A stretch of DNA of 50,816 nt from Candidatus Firestoneibacteriota bacterium (lineage in GTDB: Bacteria; Oederibacteriota; D2-FULL-39-29; CAIOVX01), in NCBI GenBank assembly GCA_903916325.1, contig CAIWWK010000098.1, forward strand, positions 1 to 50,816, in the 5' to 3' direction. Below the pieces are notes generated by a model, which saw only the letters and a program-made list of their open reading frames with translations, searched no databases and was not told where the DNA came from. This document shows, one piece after another, positions 18,538 to 30,500 of this stretch. A program made the translations under genes and the position numbers. Every line of letters starts with the position of its first letter. The stretch's first letter is position 1.

Positions 18538-21500
18538 CTCTGCACCGCCAGTTTAAACATCCGCTGCGTCCCGCCGCCTTTTATCAACACCACATACACT
18601 CCGCTTGCCACCTTCTGACCGGAATTATTAGTTCCGTCCCAGGTAGTTATGCCGCTTCCGGCTACAACATTAATCGACTTTACCTTGATTCCCGTTATCG
18701 TATACATAGATATCGTGCAATCGCTTATCAGGTTCGCAAATGTAAAGACCCCGTTATTGGGGTTATACGGATTCGGGTAAAGATTGACATTCTGAAGGTT
18801 TGCAGATGCCTTCATCATCAGGATTGCAAAGGTCGTAAAGTGCCGAAGCGTTGCCTCCACCCTTCTTTCCGCAGGGTAAACCGTGGAATGCAATATTACC
18901 CACCGGTTGTTGATTGTGTCATAATACCCTATCTGGAAGCCGGTCTCCTCATACGCCGCGGCTTCCGCGGCCGTATAATACAGATTGATGGTGATATCCT
19001 GCTGCGGAGTGAATCCCACCGGGCCTGTAATCTCTACTCCCACAACACAGGGGGTAAGCCCATCCCTGTCAGGCGCAGGAATAGACGCCGTCGGCTTAAT
19101 GGTCAAGGTTACTGTTCCCGTAAAAGTTCCCGCAGGCACCTCCACGTCTATCTGCCCGTGACCTAAATCCGCCGCCTGGACGGTTACGGTGGTGGTAGAG
19201 CTCTGGGAAACTGTAACCGTCGTTGCGGAGCTGGTCACTACAAACTGCAGGCCGCTTGAGGCGTTTGTTCCTCCCGCAGCTGTTACAAGCAAATCATAAG
19301 TTCCCGCGGCTATGCCTGTGGGAATGACCACATTGTTTATCGCGGTATCGGCAGTTACGCTAAAGGAGGATATTCCCGCGCCGCCAAGAGTTATTGCAGT
19401 TACGGTATTACTGTTGATTCCTCCAAAGAAACCGGAGCCGGTCACATTCAGGGTCACTATGGTAAGGTTGGAGCTTGTGGTTAAGCTTAGGCTGCTGACC
19501 GTGGGAGCCGGCGTTGTGACGGTGAATCTGTCTGAGGCTGATGTTATGCTGATTCCGCCAAGCGCTGTGACCGTAATATCGTAAACTCCAACTGCTTTGC
19601 CTAACGGTATTACCACTCCCGTTATCGTGCTGTCGTTTATTGCGGGGCCTGAGGGAATAACCTGGCTTCCAAGTTTGACTGAGGAAACTGTATTGCTGTT
19701 CACTCCTCCGAAGAATCCGCTGCCGGTTATACTGATAGTTGTTGCTCCAAGATTGGAGCCCGTGTTTACGCTTAAATTGCTGATGACCGGTACAGGCGAA
19801 ATGACTGTTATGGCCGTTGTGGCCGCAGCGCTCTCGTTGCCTATCGCGTCAAGCGCAGTCACGCTGAAGTTGTTTACCCCGAGCACAAGATTAACAGTCT
19901 TCTGCCAGGCGGTTGAAGAAACTATGCTCACGCCTGTCGTGCTGCCGTTAACTTTCATTGAGGCAGCGTCAGTTGCTTTTGTTCCGCTGAGCAACTGTGT
20001 AGTTATACTTGTCGGTGAAGTTACTGCGCTTATAATCGGTACTGACGGCGGTATCGTATCTAACAAGATTGCGGTTGTTGCAGTCGTGCTTGAGTTTCCT
20101 GCCGCGTCAAGCGCCGTTACGCTGAAGCTATTATTCCCTTCTGACAAGTTGACTGACGCCTGCCAGGTCGTTGACGACAGGATACTTACTCCGGTCGTTC
20201 CGCCATTAACTTTGATGACCGCCGCATCCGTCACCTTCGTTCCGGTTAGCATCTGTGTAGTTACATTTGTAGGCGATGTAACCGCATTGATTACCGGAAC
20301 CGCAGGAGGTATGGTATCCAGCGTAATTGCCGTTGTTGCCGCTGTGCTTGAGTTTCCGACAGCGTCAAGCGCTGTCACGCTGAAGTTATTGACTCCCTCG
20401 TTCAGATTAACTGCGGCCTGCCAGTTCGTGCTTGAGAGTATGCTTACTCCGGTTGTGCCGCCGTTAACTTTGATGACCGCCGCATCCGTCACCTTCGTTC
20501 CGGTTAGCACCTGCGTAGTCACATTTGTCGGTGAGGTAACCGCATTGATGACAAGTACTGCGGGAGGTATCGTGTCAAGCGTGATTGCCGTTGTTGCAGC
20601 CGTACTTTCGTTACCTACAGCGTCAACCGCTGTTACGCTGAAGTTATTTACTCCCTCGTTCAGGTTAACTGCTGCCTGCCAGGTCGTTGACGACAGGATG
20701 CTAACTCCGGTTGTTCCGCCGTTAACTTTGATGACCGCCGCATCCGTCACCTTGGTTCCGGTTAACATTTGGGTAGTCACATTTGTCGGCGATGTCACCG
20801 CGTTGATGGCAGGTACCGCAGGCGGTATCGTATCTAACAAGATTGCGGTTGTCGCTGCAGTGCTTGAATTTCCAACCGCGTCAACTGCCGTCACGCTGAA
20901 GCTGTTTGCTCCCTCGTTCAGGTTGACAGACGCCTGCCAGGTTGTTGACGACAGGATGCTTACTCCCGTCGTTCCGCCGTTAACTTTGATAACCGCTGCG
21001 TCTGATGCCTTTGTTCCTGTGAGAAGTTGTGAAGTCACATTTGTAGGAGATGTCACCGCGTTGATTACCGGTACCGCAGGCGGTATCGTATCCAGCGTGA
21101 TGGCCGTTGTAGTTGCTGCGCTCTCATCGCCGACCGCGTCAAGCGCCGTCACGCTGAAGCTGTTGTTCCCTTCTGTCAAATTGACTGACACCTGCCAGGT
21201 TGTTGACGAGAGTATGCTGACTCCCGTCGCGCTCCCGTTTACTTTTATTGCATTTGCGATTGTCGCTTTCGTTCCCGTCAGGAGCTGGGTAGTTATATTC
21301 GTGGGAGAGGTCACCGCGCTAATGGTTGGCGCCGCCACAGTTGTGGTTACTGTGAATCTGTCGTTAGATGAGGTGGCGCTTATTCCCCCTGACGTCGTTA
21401 CCGTAATATCGTATGTTCCTATTGTTAATCCCGCAGGGATGATCACACCGGTTATCGCGCTGTCATTTGAAGCTGTGTATGCCGTAAGGGCAGTTGTCCC

Positions 21501-24500
21501 GAGTGTAACCCCTGAAACTATGCTGCTGCTTCCTCCCCCGAAAAATCCGGAACCGGTGATATTCAGCGATGTTGATACAAGGTTTGATCCGCTGTTCGTA
21601 CTGATACCGCTCACAACAGGCACTGGCGTCAGCGAAGTTACTGTGTACTTATCCGCCGAAGTGGTCGCACTTGTTCCGCCGAGAGCTGTTACAGTTACAT
21701 CGTAGGTTCCCGCCGACAAGCCGGAAGGTATTACTACTCCCGGTAGCGTGCTGTCATTTGAAACTCCGCTATACGCCAATGTTGTCGTGCCCAGCATTAC
21801 CGCAGATACAGTGTTGCTTCCGACTCCTCCAAAGAACCCGCTTCCGGATACCGTTATCGTCACATTGGAAGTATTCGCTCCGTTATTTGCGCTAAGAGCC
21901 GTTACGGTCGGCGCGGGCGTTGTCACCGTGTATTTATCCGCCGAAGTGGTTGCGCTTATGCCTCCGGGGGTTGTTACCGTGACATCATACGTTCCAAGAC
22001 CAAGCCCCGCCGGGATTATTACTCCGGGTATTGTGCTGTCGCTGGACGCTGGGCTGAAGGGAAGGCTTCCGGTCCCGAGCTTTACCGCTGAAACCACGCT
22101 GCTTCCAGCGCCCCCGAAGAAGCCGTAACCGGATACCGTTATCGTCGCGGGACTAATATTTGCTCCGTTATTCACGCTCAATCCCGAAACAACGGGCGCC
22201 AGGGCAGTTACCGTATATATGGAAGTCGCTGTCGCGCTGTTTGACATCCCTCCCAGCATTCCTACCGCCGAGATTGTGGCCGAGGTTGACTGCGTGAACG
22301 GGCCTGAATACACGGTCGAGCCGCCGTTCGGCGTTGTTCCGTCCTTGGTGTAGTATATTGTGGCGCTGCTGGTCGCCGTGGAAATGGTTATTGTGACCGC
22401 GCCGGTGTAGGTTCCGGACGCAGGGGTAATTACCGGCGTTGCTACAGGAGAAGCCCCGATAACTCCAAACTTCTGTGAACTCGCAGAGTTTGTTCCGATA
22501 TGCGTCGTTACCTTTATGTTGTATGAACCGCCGGCTATGCCCGCAGGAACAACTGCTCCGCTGATGGAAGTGTCCGTTATAAGAGCGCCGATAATAGCAA
22601 GCTGTGTGTTTCCCGCATCGTCAAACGCAACGGAAGTAACATCCGCGCTCCCCACGCTTCCGTAGAAACCGCTTCCGGTAATGGTCACGGTTGTCACTGC
22701 CGCTTGCGCCGCGCTGACAGGCGTTACTCCCGTTACAACCGGCGCGTCCTTAGACTCGTAGAACCCCGCGTCCCACTTTACATCTCTCGTTGCGCCAAAG
22801 TAGTCCGTCGTGAAAACAGAAGACAGGTCTGCCCCGAGGAATTTCGCGGGAGACAACCGAGTCAGTTTATAATCACCGGGCGTGGCACCGTTGTTGTTAA
22901 CCAGAGCAGGATCGCCATATATAGAATTTGTGTCTCCACCAAGCCCGCTCGCTTTCCATGAAGCAATATTTGCATAAACAGTACCGGCCCACGAAACCAG
23001 CCCTCCTGTCCCGCTCACTCCAGATGGTATATAGTAGCAGTTGTTATTTATCGTGGTATTTGAGACAGAAGTTGGGGTAAGGGTGATCAGCTGTTGATTG
23101 GAAAGGACCGGCTTGTAGCAAACGATATTATTTAGAAGCGTTGAGCCCGCGTTTGTGCTGGTGCTGGTATTGAGTAAAGCGCCGTTGATTATAGTGTTAT
23201 TATATATTTTAAAGGGAGTGATGTTCGTATACGAATATATCGGCCCCCTGGACTGGCTGATAAACAAATTATTATAAATAGCGCAATTGGTCGCGGTGGA
23301 GGCGCTCCAATATATCCCGTCAGACCTGCTCGGATAATTATTGTAGAACATATTATTCCTTATTATATAATTATCCGCGGTCGGCTGTGTGACATAAAGA
23401 TGAGTCCCTGCGCTGGAGGCCGTTTGCGGGATAACCTGATTGAAAAGTTTGTTCCCGTCAATCACCATCATTGTGGCTTGCATCTGAATCCCGGTATTAT
23501 CAAAAATATTATTAATAATAGTCGTATACGAAGTATTAACTTTTGCGCCTGTGTTTATGCCCCAGGCTGGAAGCGCTCCGGACTTAAAATAGCAATTTGT
23601 CACAACGGACCCGCCGGTAAACAGGTTGGAGAAATTAATCCCGTAACTCAAACAATCGGTAATCGTCAGGCTGTCATAGGTTGTATTGGTGGCATTCGCC
23701 CCGAGGCCTATTCCGTTAGCGGCATTCTTTATTGATAGATTTGAGAATGTAATAAAACTTTGCGCCCCGGTAATGGTTATACAAACCGGTCTGGTATTTT
23801 GCCCGTCTATGACCGCGGTCTCGCCTAAGGCGCCTGCAATTGTCAGCGGGTGAGTCCCGCCTGCAACGCCAAAAGTCTTGTTTAGTGTAACGGTTTCCGG
23901 ATAAGTTCCGGCATGAATCCTCACAAGGACGGGTTTCCCCATATCAGCCGCGTAGGCGCCGTCAAGGCTCATTTGGTTTATTGCGGAGGTGATAGTATTA
24001 AACGGATATCCGCCCGGCCCGACTTCGTAGACAGACTGAAGCAAATTGGCGGCGGGCCTGTAAAAGAGTCCGCCTGCTGAAGTGCTGTTTGTTCCTCCGC
24101 CGTTGGTAACCTGGGCGTAACATGTTACAGCCGAGCTGCTCGTTCCGGCATTCGCGACAAAACCCAGAGGTATCACGGCTACAATGGTTGCGTCGTCCGT
24201 CGCTGTGAAAGACGAAGGCGCGAGCAGTATGGTGGCAATCGCCGGAGACGTTACTACAAGCCTCAGAGCAGAAATATTTGGGGAGCCCGTGCCTCCGAAG
24301 AATCCGCTGCCTGCAATGGTAACTGTCGCAGGCGCTGTACTCCCGCCTGTGTTCGGAGTTACGGCCGATACCGCCGGACCAGAAACGGCGGAAGTAAGCA
24401 TAAAACCTGTGGAAGCGTTCACTGGGCTTGTGTTGCTCAGCGCCGTGGTCATCGTTCCCGTGCTGTTCTTTATCCTCAGATTATAGGAACCCTGCTCAAA

Positions 24501-27500
24501 ACCCGCGGGAATGATAATATTGGAAATACTGCTGTCTGATGCGACGCTGTAGGACGACATAACAATAGTGGAGAGAGTTCCCGACGCCTTCTCGAGAGTT
24601 ACGGAAACAATATCTGCCGAGTTTGAACCGGCAAAGAATCCAGTGCCGCTGACAGAGACCGTGACCAGGGCGGAGCTTGAACCATTGTTGGGTGTTATTG
24701 AAGCCACCGAGGGCGCAGGAGTTGAAACAGTGAATTTAGTTGAAGATACCGCGTTTGCCGTTGACCAGGTTGACACCAATACATTATAGATTCCCGCCCG
24801 GACACCCGCAGGGAAGATCGCGTTGGTAATCGCGGCTGTTCCCACGCCTCCGAAGACCGTCGTAACCGTCGGAGAAGTTGTGTCAAAAGCGATCCCCGTG
24901 ACTATTACGCCCGAAGTATAGCTCGCGACCGCGAAATTGGTGCCTGTAATAGTGCTTATGGTGATAGACGAAGTGTTGACTGCGGTTAAGGGGCTTAACG
25001 CGGTAACCGTCGGCAGCATTATGACCGTGACCACCGAAGATGAGTTTATCTGGCTTGTCACATTTGAAGTGGAAACAACTCTCGCGTTATAAGTGCCGAA
25101 GGTCATGCCGGAAGGCGCCAGTATGTTATTGATAAGCGTATCGCTTACGACTGAGAAGGAAGTTATCGCGTAATTGCAGAGGCTTGCGGCAAGTGTCGTC
25201 GAGGGTGTTCCGACCGTGTTTGAGGTCCTCTCAAGCCTGAGGCTTGAAACCCCTCCCAGGAAACCGCCGCCCGTTACGGAGATAAAATTAGCTGAGGAAT
25301 TTGTGATAGCGCTCGGAGAAACACCGGAAACCCCGAGTATCAGCGTGAATAAACCCGCGGATGATGTTACGCTTGTTCCTCCGAGAGCCGTGACCTGCGT
25401 ATAATATGAGCCGAGCGGAATGCCGGGAGGAATTATCACACCGGGCAGAGCAGTATCGCTTGAAGCAGGACCGAACGTCAGGCTGTTCGTTCCCAGCTTT
25501 ACGGAAGAAACCGTACTGCTCCCTATTCCGCCGAAGAAGCCAACGCCGGAAACTGTCAAGGTGACTGTGCCGGAGCCGATTGAAGAGCTAAGGGCTGTTA
25601 AGACCGGCAGGGGAGTTGTTACAGAATACCTGTCTGAAACAGAAGTCGGGCTTGACCCTCCCCCCGTTGTAACCACAAAATCATAAGTGCCGGTCATAAG
25701 GCCCGGAGGAACAATAACGCTTGCTATGGAACTGTCATTTACCACGCTGAATGAAGAAATATTATTTGGGCCAAGCGCCACAGAGTAAACATTGCCGCTT
25801 CCCGTGCCTCCGAAGAAGCCGCTTCCACTGACAGTAATAGTAGCAGGAGAAAGGTTTGACCCTGCGGCGGAACTCAACCCGCTTACGGTAGGAGCCGCTG
25901 CCGAAATAGCGTATTTATCAACCGAGGAGGTCTGGCTTGCCGCGCCTCCGGACGTTACGATCAGGTCATATGTACCTGCAGGAGTTCCCGCCGGAAGGAT
26001 CGCCCCTGTAATGCTTGAATCGCTTACAACAGAATAGCCGTAAAGAGTAGCCGGTCCGATATTTACGGCATTTACGGAATTGACCCCGATGCCGCCGAAG
26101 AATCCCGACCCGGTAATGTTCAGCGTTGCCGGAGCAAGATTGGAACTTGCGTTCAGGCTAAGTCCGTTGACGGAGGGAACTATGCGGAAAACCTCATATT
26201 TGCCGCTAGAGGAAGTGACGCTGGTTCCTCCGAGCGCCGTAACCGTCAGGTCGTAGGTACCAAGTGCAATACCCGGCGGAATTACTACCCCTGGTATTAC
26301 GCTGTCGCTTGACGCGGGGCCGTAAGACAGGGATAGCGTTCCAAGCATTACCGATGAGACCGTACTGCTCCCAACGCTTCCGAAGAACCCGGAACCTGAA
26401 ACATTTAGAGTAACCGTCACATAAGTTGACCCGGCGGACACGCTCAGACTGTTGACGGCAGGAACAGGCGCGGTGGTTGTTGCCAAATATTGATCTGCAA
26501 TGGAAGTGAGGCTCGTCCCGCCTAGCGCGGTCACGGAAATGTCATAAGTTCCTTTCTGGATTCCGTACGGGATGACTACTCCCGGAATTAAGCTGTCGCT
26601 CGTTGCCGCTCCGAAAACAAGACTCATTGTTCCAAGGTTTACAGCCATGACAGTGCTGCTTCCAAGCCCGCCGAAGAAGTTTGAACCGTTTATGCCGATG
26701 GTTACGGGGCCGAGGTTTGAACCGGTTGGCGGGACCAGAGATGTGACAACAGGCAGTGGAGCTGTCGTGGTTACCGCGTATTTGCCTCCGGCTGAAGTAA
26801 CGCCTGTTCCTCCAAGAGTTGTCACCGAAATATCATAGGTCCCGATCCGGAGAACTCCGGGAATCACGACGCCGGGCAGGGTACTGTCATCCGAGGCCGG
26901 GCTGAAGGCGATTGAAAGCGTGCCGAGCTTCACTCCCGTCACAATGCTGCTGCCCGCGCCTCCGAAGAAACCGGTTCCGTTTACGTATATCGTTGTCGGA
27001 GCGCTATTCATGCCGCTAGAGGGATTAAGCGAAACAACGGCAGGAACCGGCGGGATTATAAAGAGGTTTGAATTTGAGACAGCGCTTGTTCCGGCAGACG
27101 TGCTTATCTGCAGGTGGTAGACTCCGCGCGGCGTTCCCGCAGGGACCACCACTCCGTTCATTGCCTTGTAGCTTACTACAGAGTACGAACTGAGCGTCAC
27201 TGTCGTTCCTGTTGTGCCGGTAAGCTGCACGCAAGTCACCGAATTGCTTCCGGTTCCCGCGTTGAAGCCTTCTCCGTTTACTGTCAGGGTTGCCGCTCCG
27301 CCGTTTACCGCCATACCCGGCGAGATGTCAATTATCCTTGGCACCGGCGGAGTCAGAATGAACTGTGTGAAGGCGGTCATCGCGCTGATGCCCGTGCCGT
27401 TCACGATGCGGAGGTCGTAAGTGCCCAGAGCTGCTCCGCGCGGAAGCACTGCCCCGGTGATTATGCTGTCGTTCAGGACTGAGTATCCTGACAGCGTGAT

Positions 27501-30500
27501 AACGGTTGATCCGTTCAATAACACCGTGGAAACATTATTACTTCCGGTCCCTCCGAAGAAATTGTACCCGCTGATGCTGAAAGTTGCGGCGTTTGAATTG
27601 GTGGCAGAAGCCGGCATAACAGAGTTTATCACCGGCACCGGGCCGGTTGAGATCGTCGTAAAGGTATTGTCCGCCGAAGCCGTTAGGTTGCCCGCGGCGT
27701 CCTGCGAAATAACCCGGTAATGATATACGGTAGCCGGCAGCAGCCCGCTTAAGGCAACTGAATGGGCCGTAACGCTTGTAGTATTAATATCGGTCTTGAT
27801 ATCGTAAGGCGAGGCTGAAAGCCCATATTCAGCCTGTGTATTTGAGGGTTTGTTCGTGTTCCATACAATGGACCCTGCCGAAGTGGTTACCGAAACCGCC
27901 TTTACCGCCGACAACACGGGAGGATTCAAGTCTCCCCCCTGCGGCTGGGCCATTGAAGGTTTTCTTAAATAGGAAGTTGAATAACCGCCCGCATTTGTCA
28001 GCTGAATCACATTGCTGCCGTCAGAATTCATTGTGTAGAAATAGTTGGGGCTCGTGAGGAAGACTATTTTTGCACCGTCCGCGGAATAAGAAGGATAATA
28101 ATCCGTTTCGCCGGAAATGCTGTGCAGCAGCGTGACATTTGCTCCGTCGGCGTTCATTCTGTAGATTGCCTGTATCCCCCCGTTCCTGTTGCTGGTGAAG
28201 ATTATCCTGGTGCCGTCCGGAGACCAGGAAGCATCCCTGTCTTCAGCAGGATTATTTGACAGGTTTGTCACCCTGGTACCGTCGCTGTTCATCACCCAGA
28301 CTTCACCGTTGCCTGAGGCGGCGGAATAATACAGGAGTTTTGCGCCGTTGGGCGAAGGTTTGGGAAGAGCAAGCGTCCAATCGGAACCGGTTGTCAATTT
28401 CAGCAGGTTGGTTCCGTCTGAATTGATTCTGTAAAGGCCTATTGTGGAGGCACCGTCATCCCACCTGAAATACATATAATTCCCGTTCGGGCTGAAAACC
28501 GGAGTATTTATGGTCCCGGTAGCAGCCGTATAAACTTTTTTCTCACCGGTTCCGTCCGCGTTTATAATATAAATATACGGGCCGTAGGCATTTATGTCCG
28601 CCCTTACAAAGACTATCCTTGTTCCGTCCGCGGAGAATGACGGGTCATAATCATACGCCGAGTTATTTGTGAGGCGGACAAAATTACTGCCGTCCAAATT
28701 TATTTTATAGATCTCGGATTCCAGGTCTGACTCATAATAGTTATTCGGCTTGCGGTCGAAAACCACCTGATTGGTCTGCGGGGCAGGCGTAGTGGTGAAT
28801 GTCGCGTCAACGGACATGCCGAGCCCTCCGCTCCCGTTGTCGGACTTCACCCTGTAATGATAGCCGCTTCCCGCCGAAAGGCCTGTCACCACGACAGTAT
28901 GAGTAGTCACAAGATTGTTGTCGATCAGCGTCAAAAAGCCGTAGCCGCTCGAAGGCCCGTACTCCACCTGGGATTTTGCGGCCAGGTCTGTTGTCCAACT
29001 TATTGTCGCCGCTGTCATTGCCGTGGACGCGGCAATATTTGAGTTATTCGGCGCGCCGGCATTCTGCACGGTGTATTTTACTTTCAGCTGGGGACGAAGA
29101 GCGGTGCTGCCGTTGTTTTCCGTGTTTAGGGTCAAGTCGGCCCCGTTATTAAAATAAATGAGCCAGCCCTGGTTCGGGGCGCTTCCGGTTCTGAAGGATT
29201 CCACTGCGGCGGTAACATTATGGTTGTACCAGCCGGTTGCGGAATAGTACTGCGAGCCGCCCGTTTCAGCCGCCAGGCAGGAATTTTCCAGATTGTTGCT
29301 TACCGAACTTGTGGAAGTGTTTGTCCAGTAAACGCAATCCGAAAGAAGCGTCGCGGACCTTCTGTAGGCTTTGGTGGCTCCGCTAACGATGCAATTTCCC
29401 CCGTAAGTTGAATAATAGAACGGGCAGATTGCCCAGCCTGAGGGGAACCCGCCTCCGAGATTGTCAGGGTCAATTATTTGTCTCGCGGCCACGGTATCTG
29501 CGGTGCTTTTCGTGGAACAGCAGAGGGCCAGCGTCGCGCCGGTAATCGTCCCCCAGTTGTAGGTATTGCCAAGGTCAAACCTCAGCAGCCACTCTCTCTT
29601 GGATTTGTCATTCGCCCCGCCGATTCTGTATGTAGCCCCGTAACCGACACCGGTATTCCAATTGTATGTATTTGGATCCCAGGAAGCGGTTCCCGTGCCT
29701 GCTACGCCGTTATAGGTGCCTGAAGGCGAAACTCCCTGCTGGTAAATAACAGTTGCGGTAATTGCCGGCTGCCCGAGACCAAGCGAGGGCGTTACGCTTA
29801 CCTCGCTTGAGTTAGCGCTTGTGGAATTCGCAATAGTCTTTACGGCATAGAAGTAGGTTGTGGAGTTTGCCGTCCCTGTGTCCCTGTAGTAAGTCGTCTG
29901 TCCCAGGCGTGTTACCGAGGTTGTGTAGACTCCCGACGCGGTTCCTCTTGAGATGATATATCCGGAGACCAGCGGATTAAGGACAGGATCCCACGTAAGA
30001 TTTACTATGGAATCTCCGGGTACTGCCGCGACATTCGCAGGCGGAGAAAGCGGCGCGGGCGTCGCGGTAGCCTCACTGCTCTTTGTACCCTCGCTCAGGC
30101 TGTCAAACGCGGATATCATATAGTAATAGGGCGTGCCGTTCGCAAGTCCGTTGTCCGTGTAAGAGGTGACTTTACCAACCGAAGCGATAAGAGATTTGCT
30201 GCCGGTCCCAGGGGCAAAACTTCTATATATCTTGTAACCCTGGAGATCTGTTTCCGTGTTCGCAGTCCAGGTCAATATTATTGAAGAGTCCGAGGAGGTC
30301 GCGCCGAGGCCTGACGGAGCAGCGGGCGAAACAGCTCCCGTCGTGGTAAATGTCTGGTCGGCCGAGGCCTGCGGGTTTCCGGCAGGGTCAGTTGATCTCA
30401 CACGGAAGTGATAGGTAGTTCCCGCCTGCAGCCCGGTAATGGTTTCTGTATGGCGGCAGGACATCCATTTGTCGTAGAGTGTCGTGTTGCCGTAGGCGGA

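Noticed and set aside
19789-21336. Possible CRISPR-like periodic repeats
   Set aside because: Units are 258 bp, in frame, with no unique spacers; they encode Ig-like domains. The 24-bp Ala/Pro repeats and the 7-9-bp microrepeats also lack the repeat/spacer pattern, and no cas genes are present.
19597-21705. 702-aa plus-strand ORF (and a shorter neighbour at 21748-22128)
   Set aside because: Antisense to the 258-bp Ig/TIG repeat region of the giant gene. Its repetitive translation mirrors the sense repeats and sense-strand codon choice; no RBS or family resemblance.
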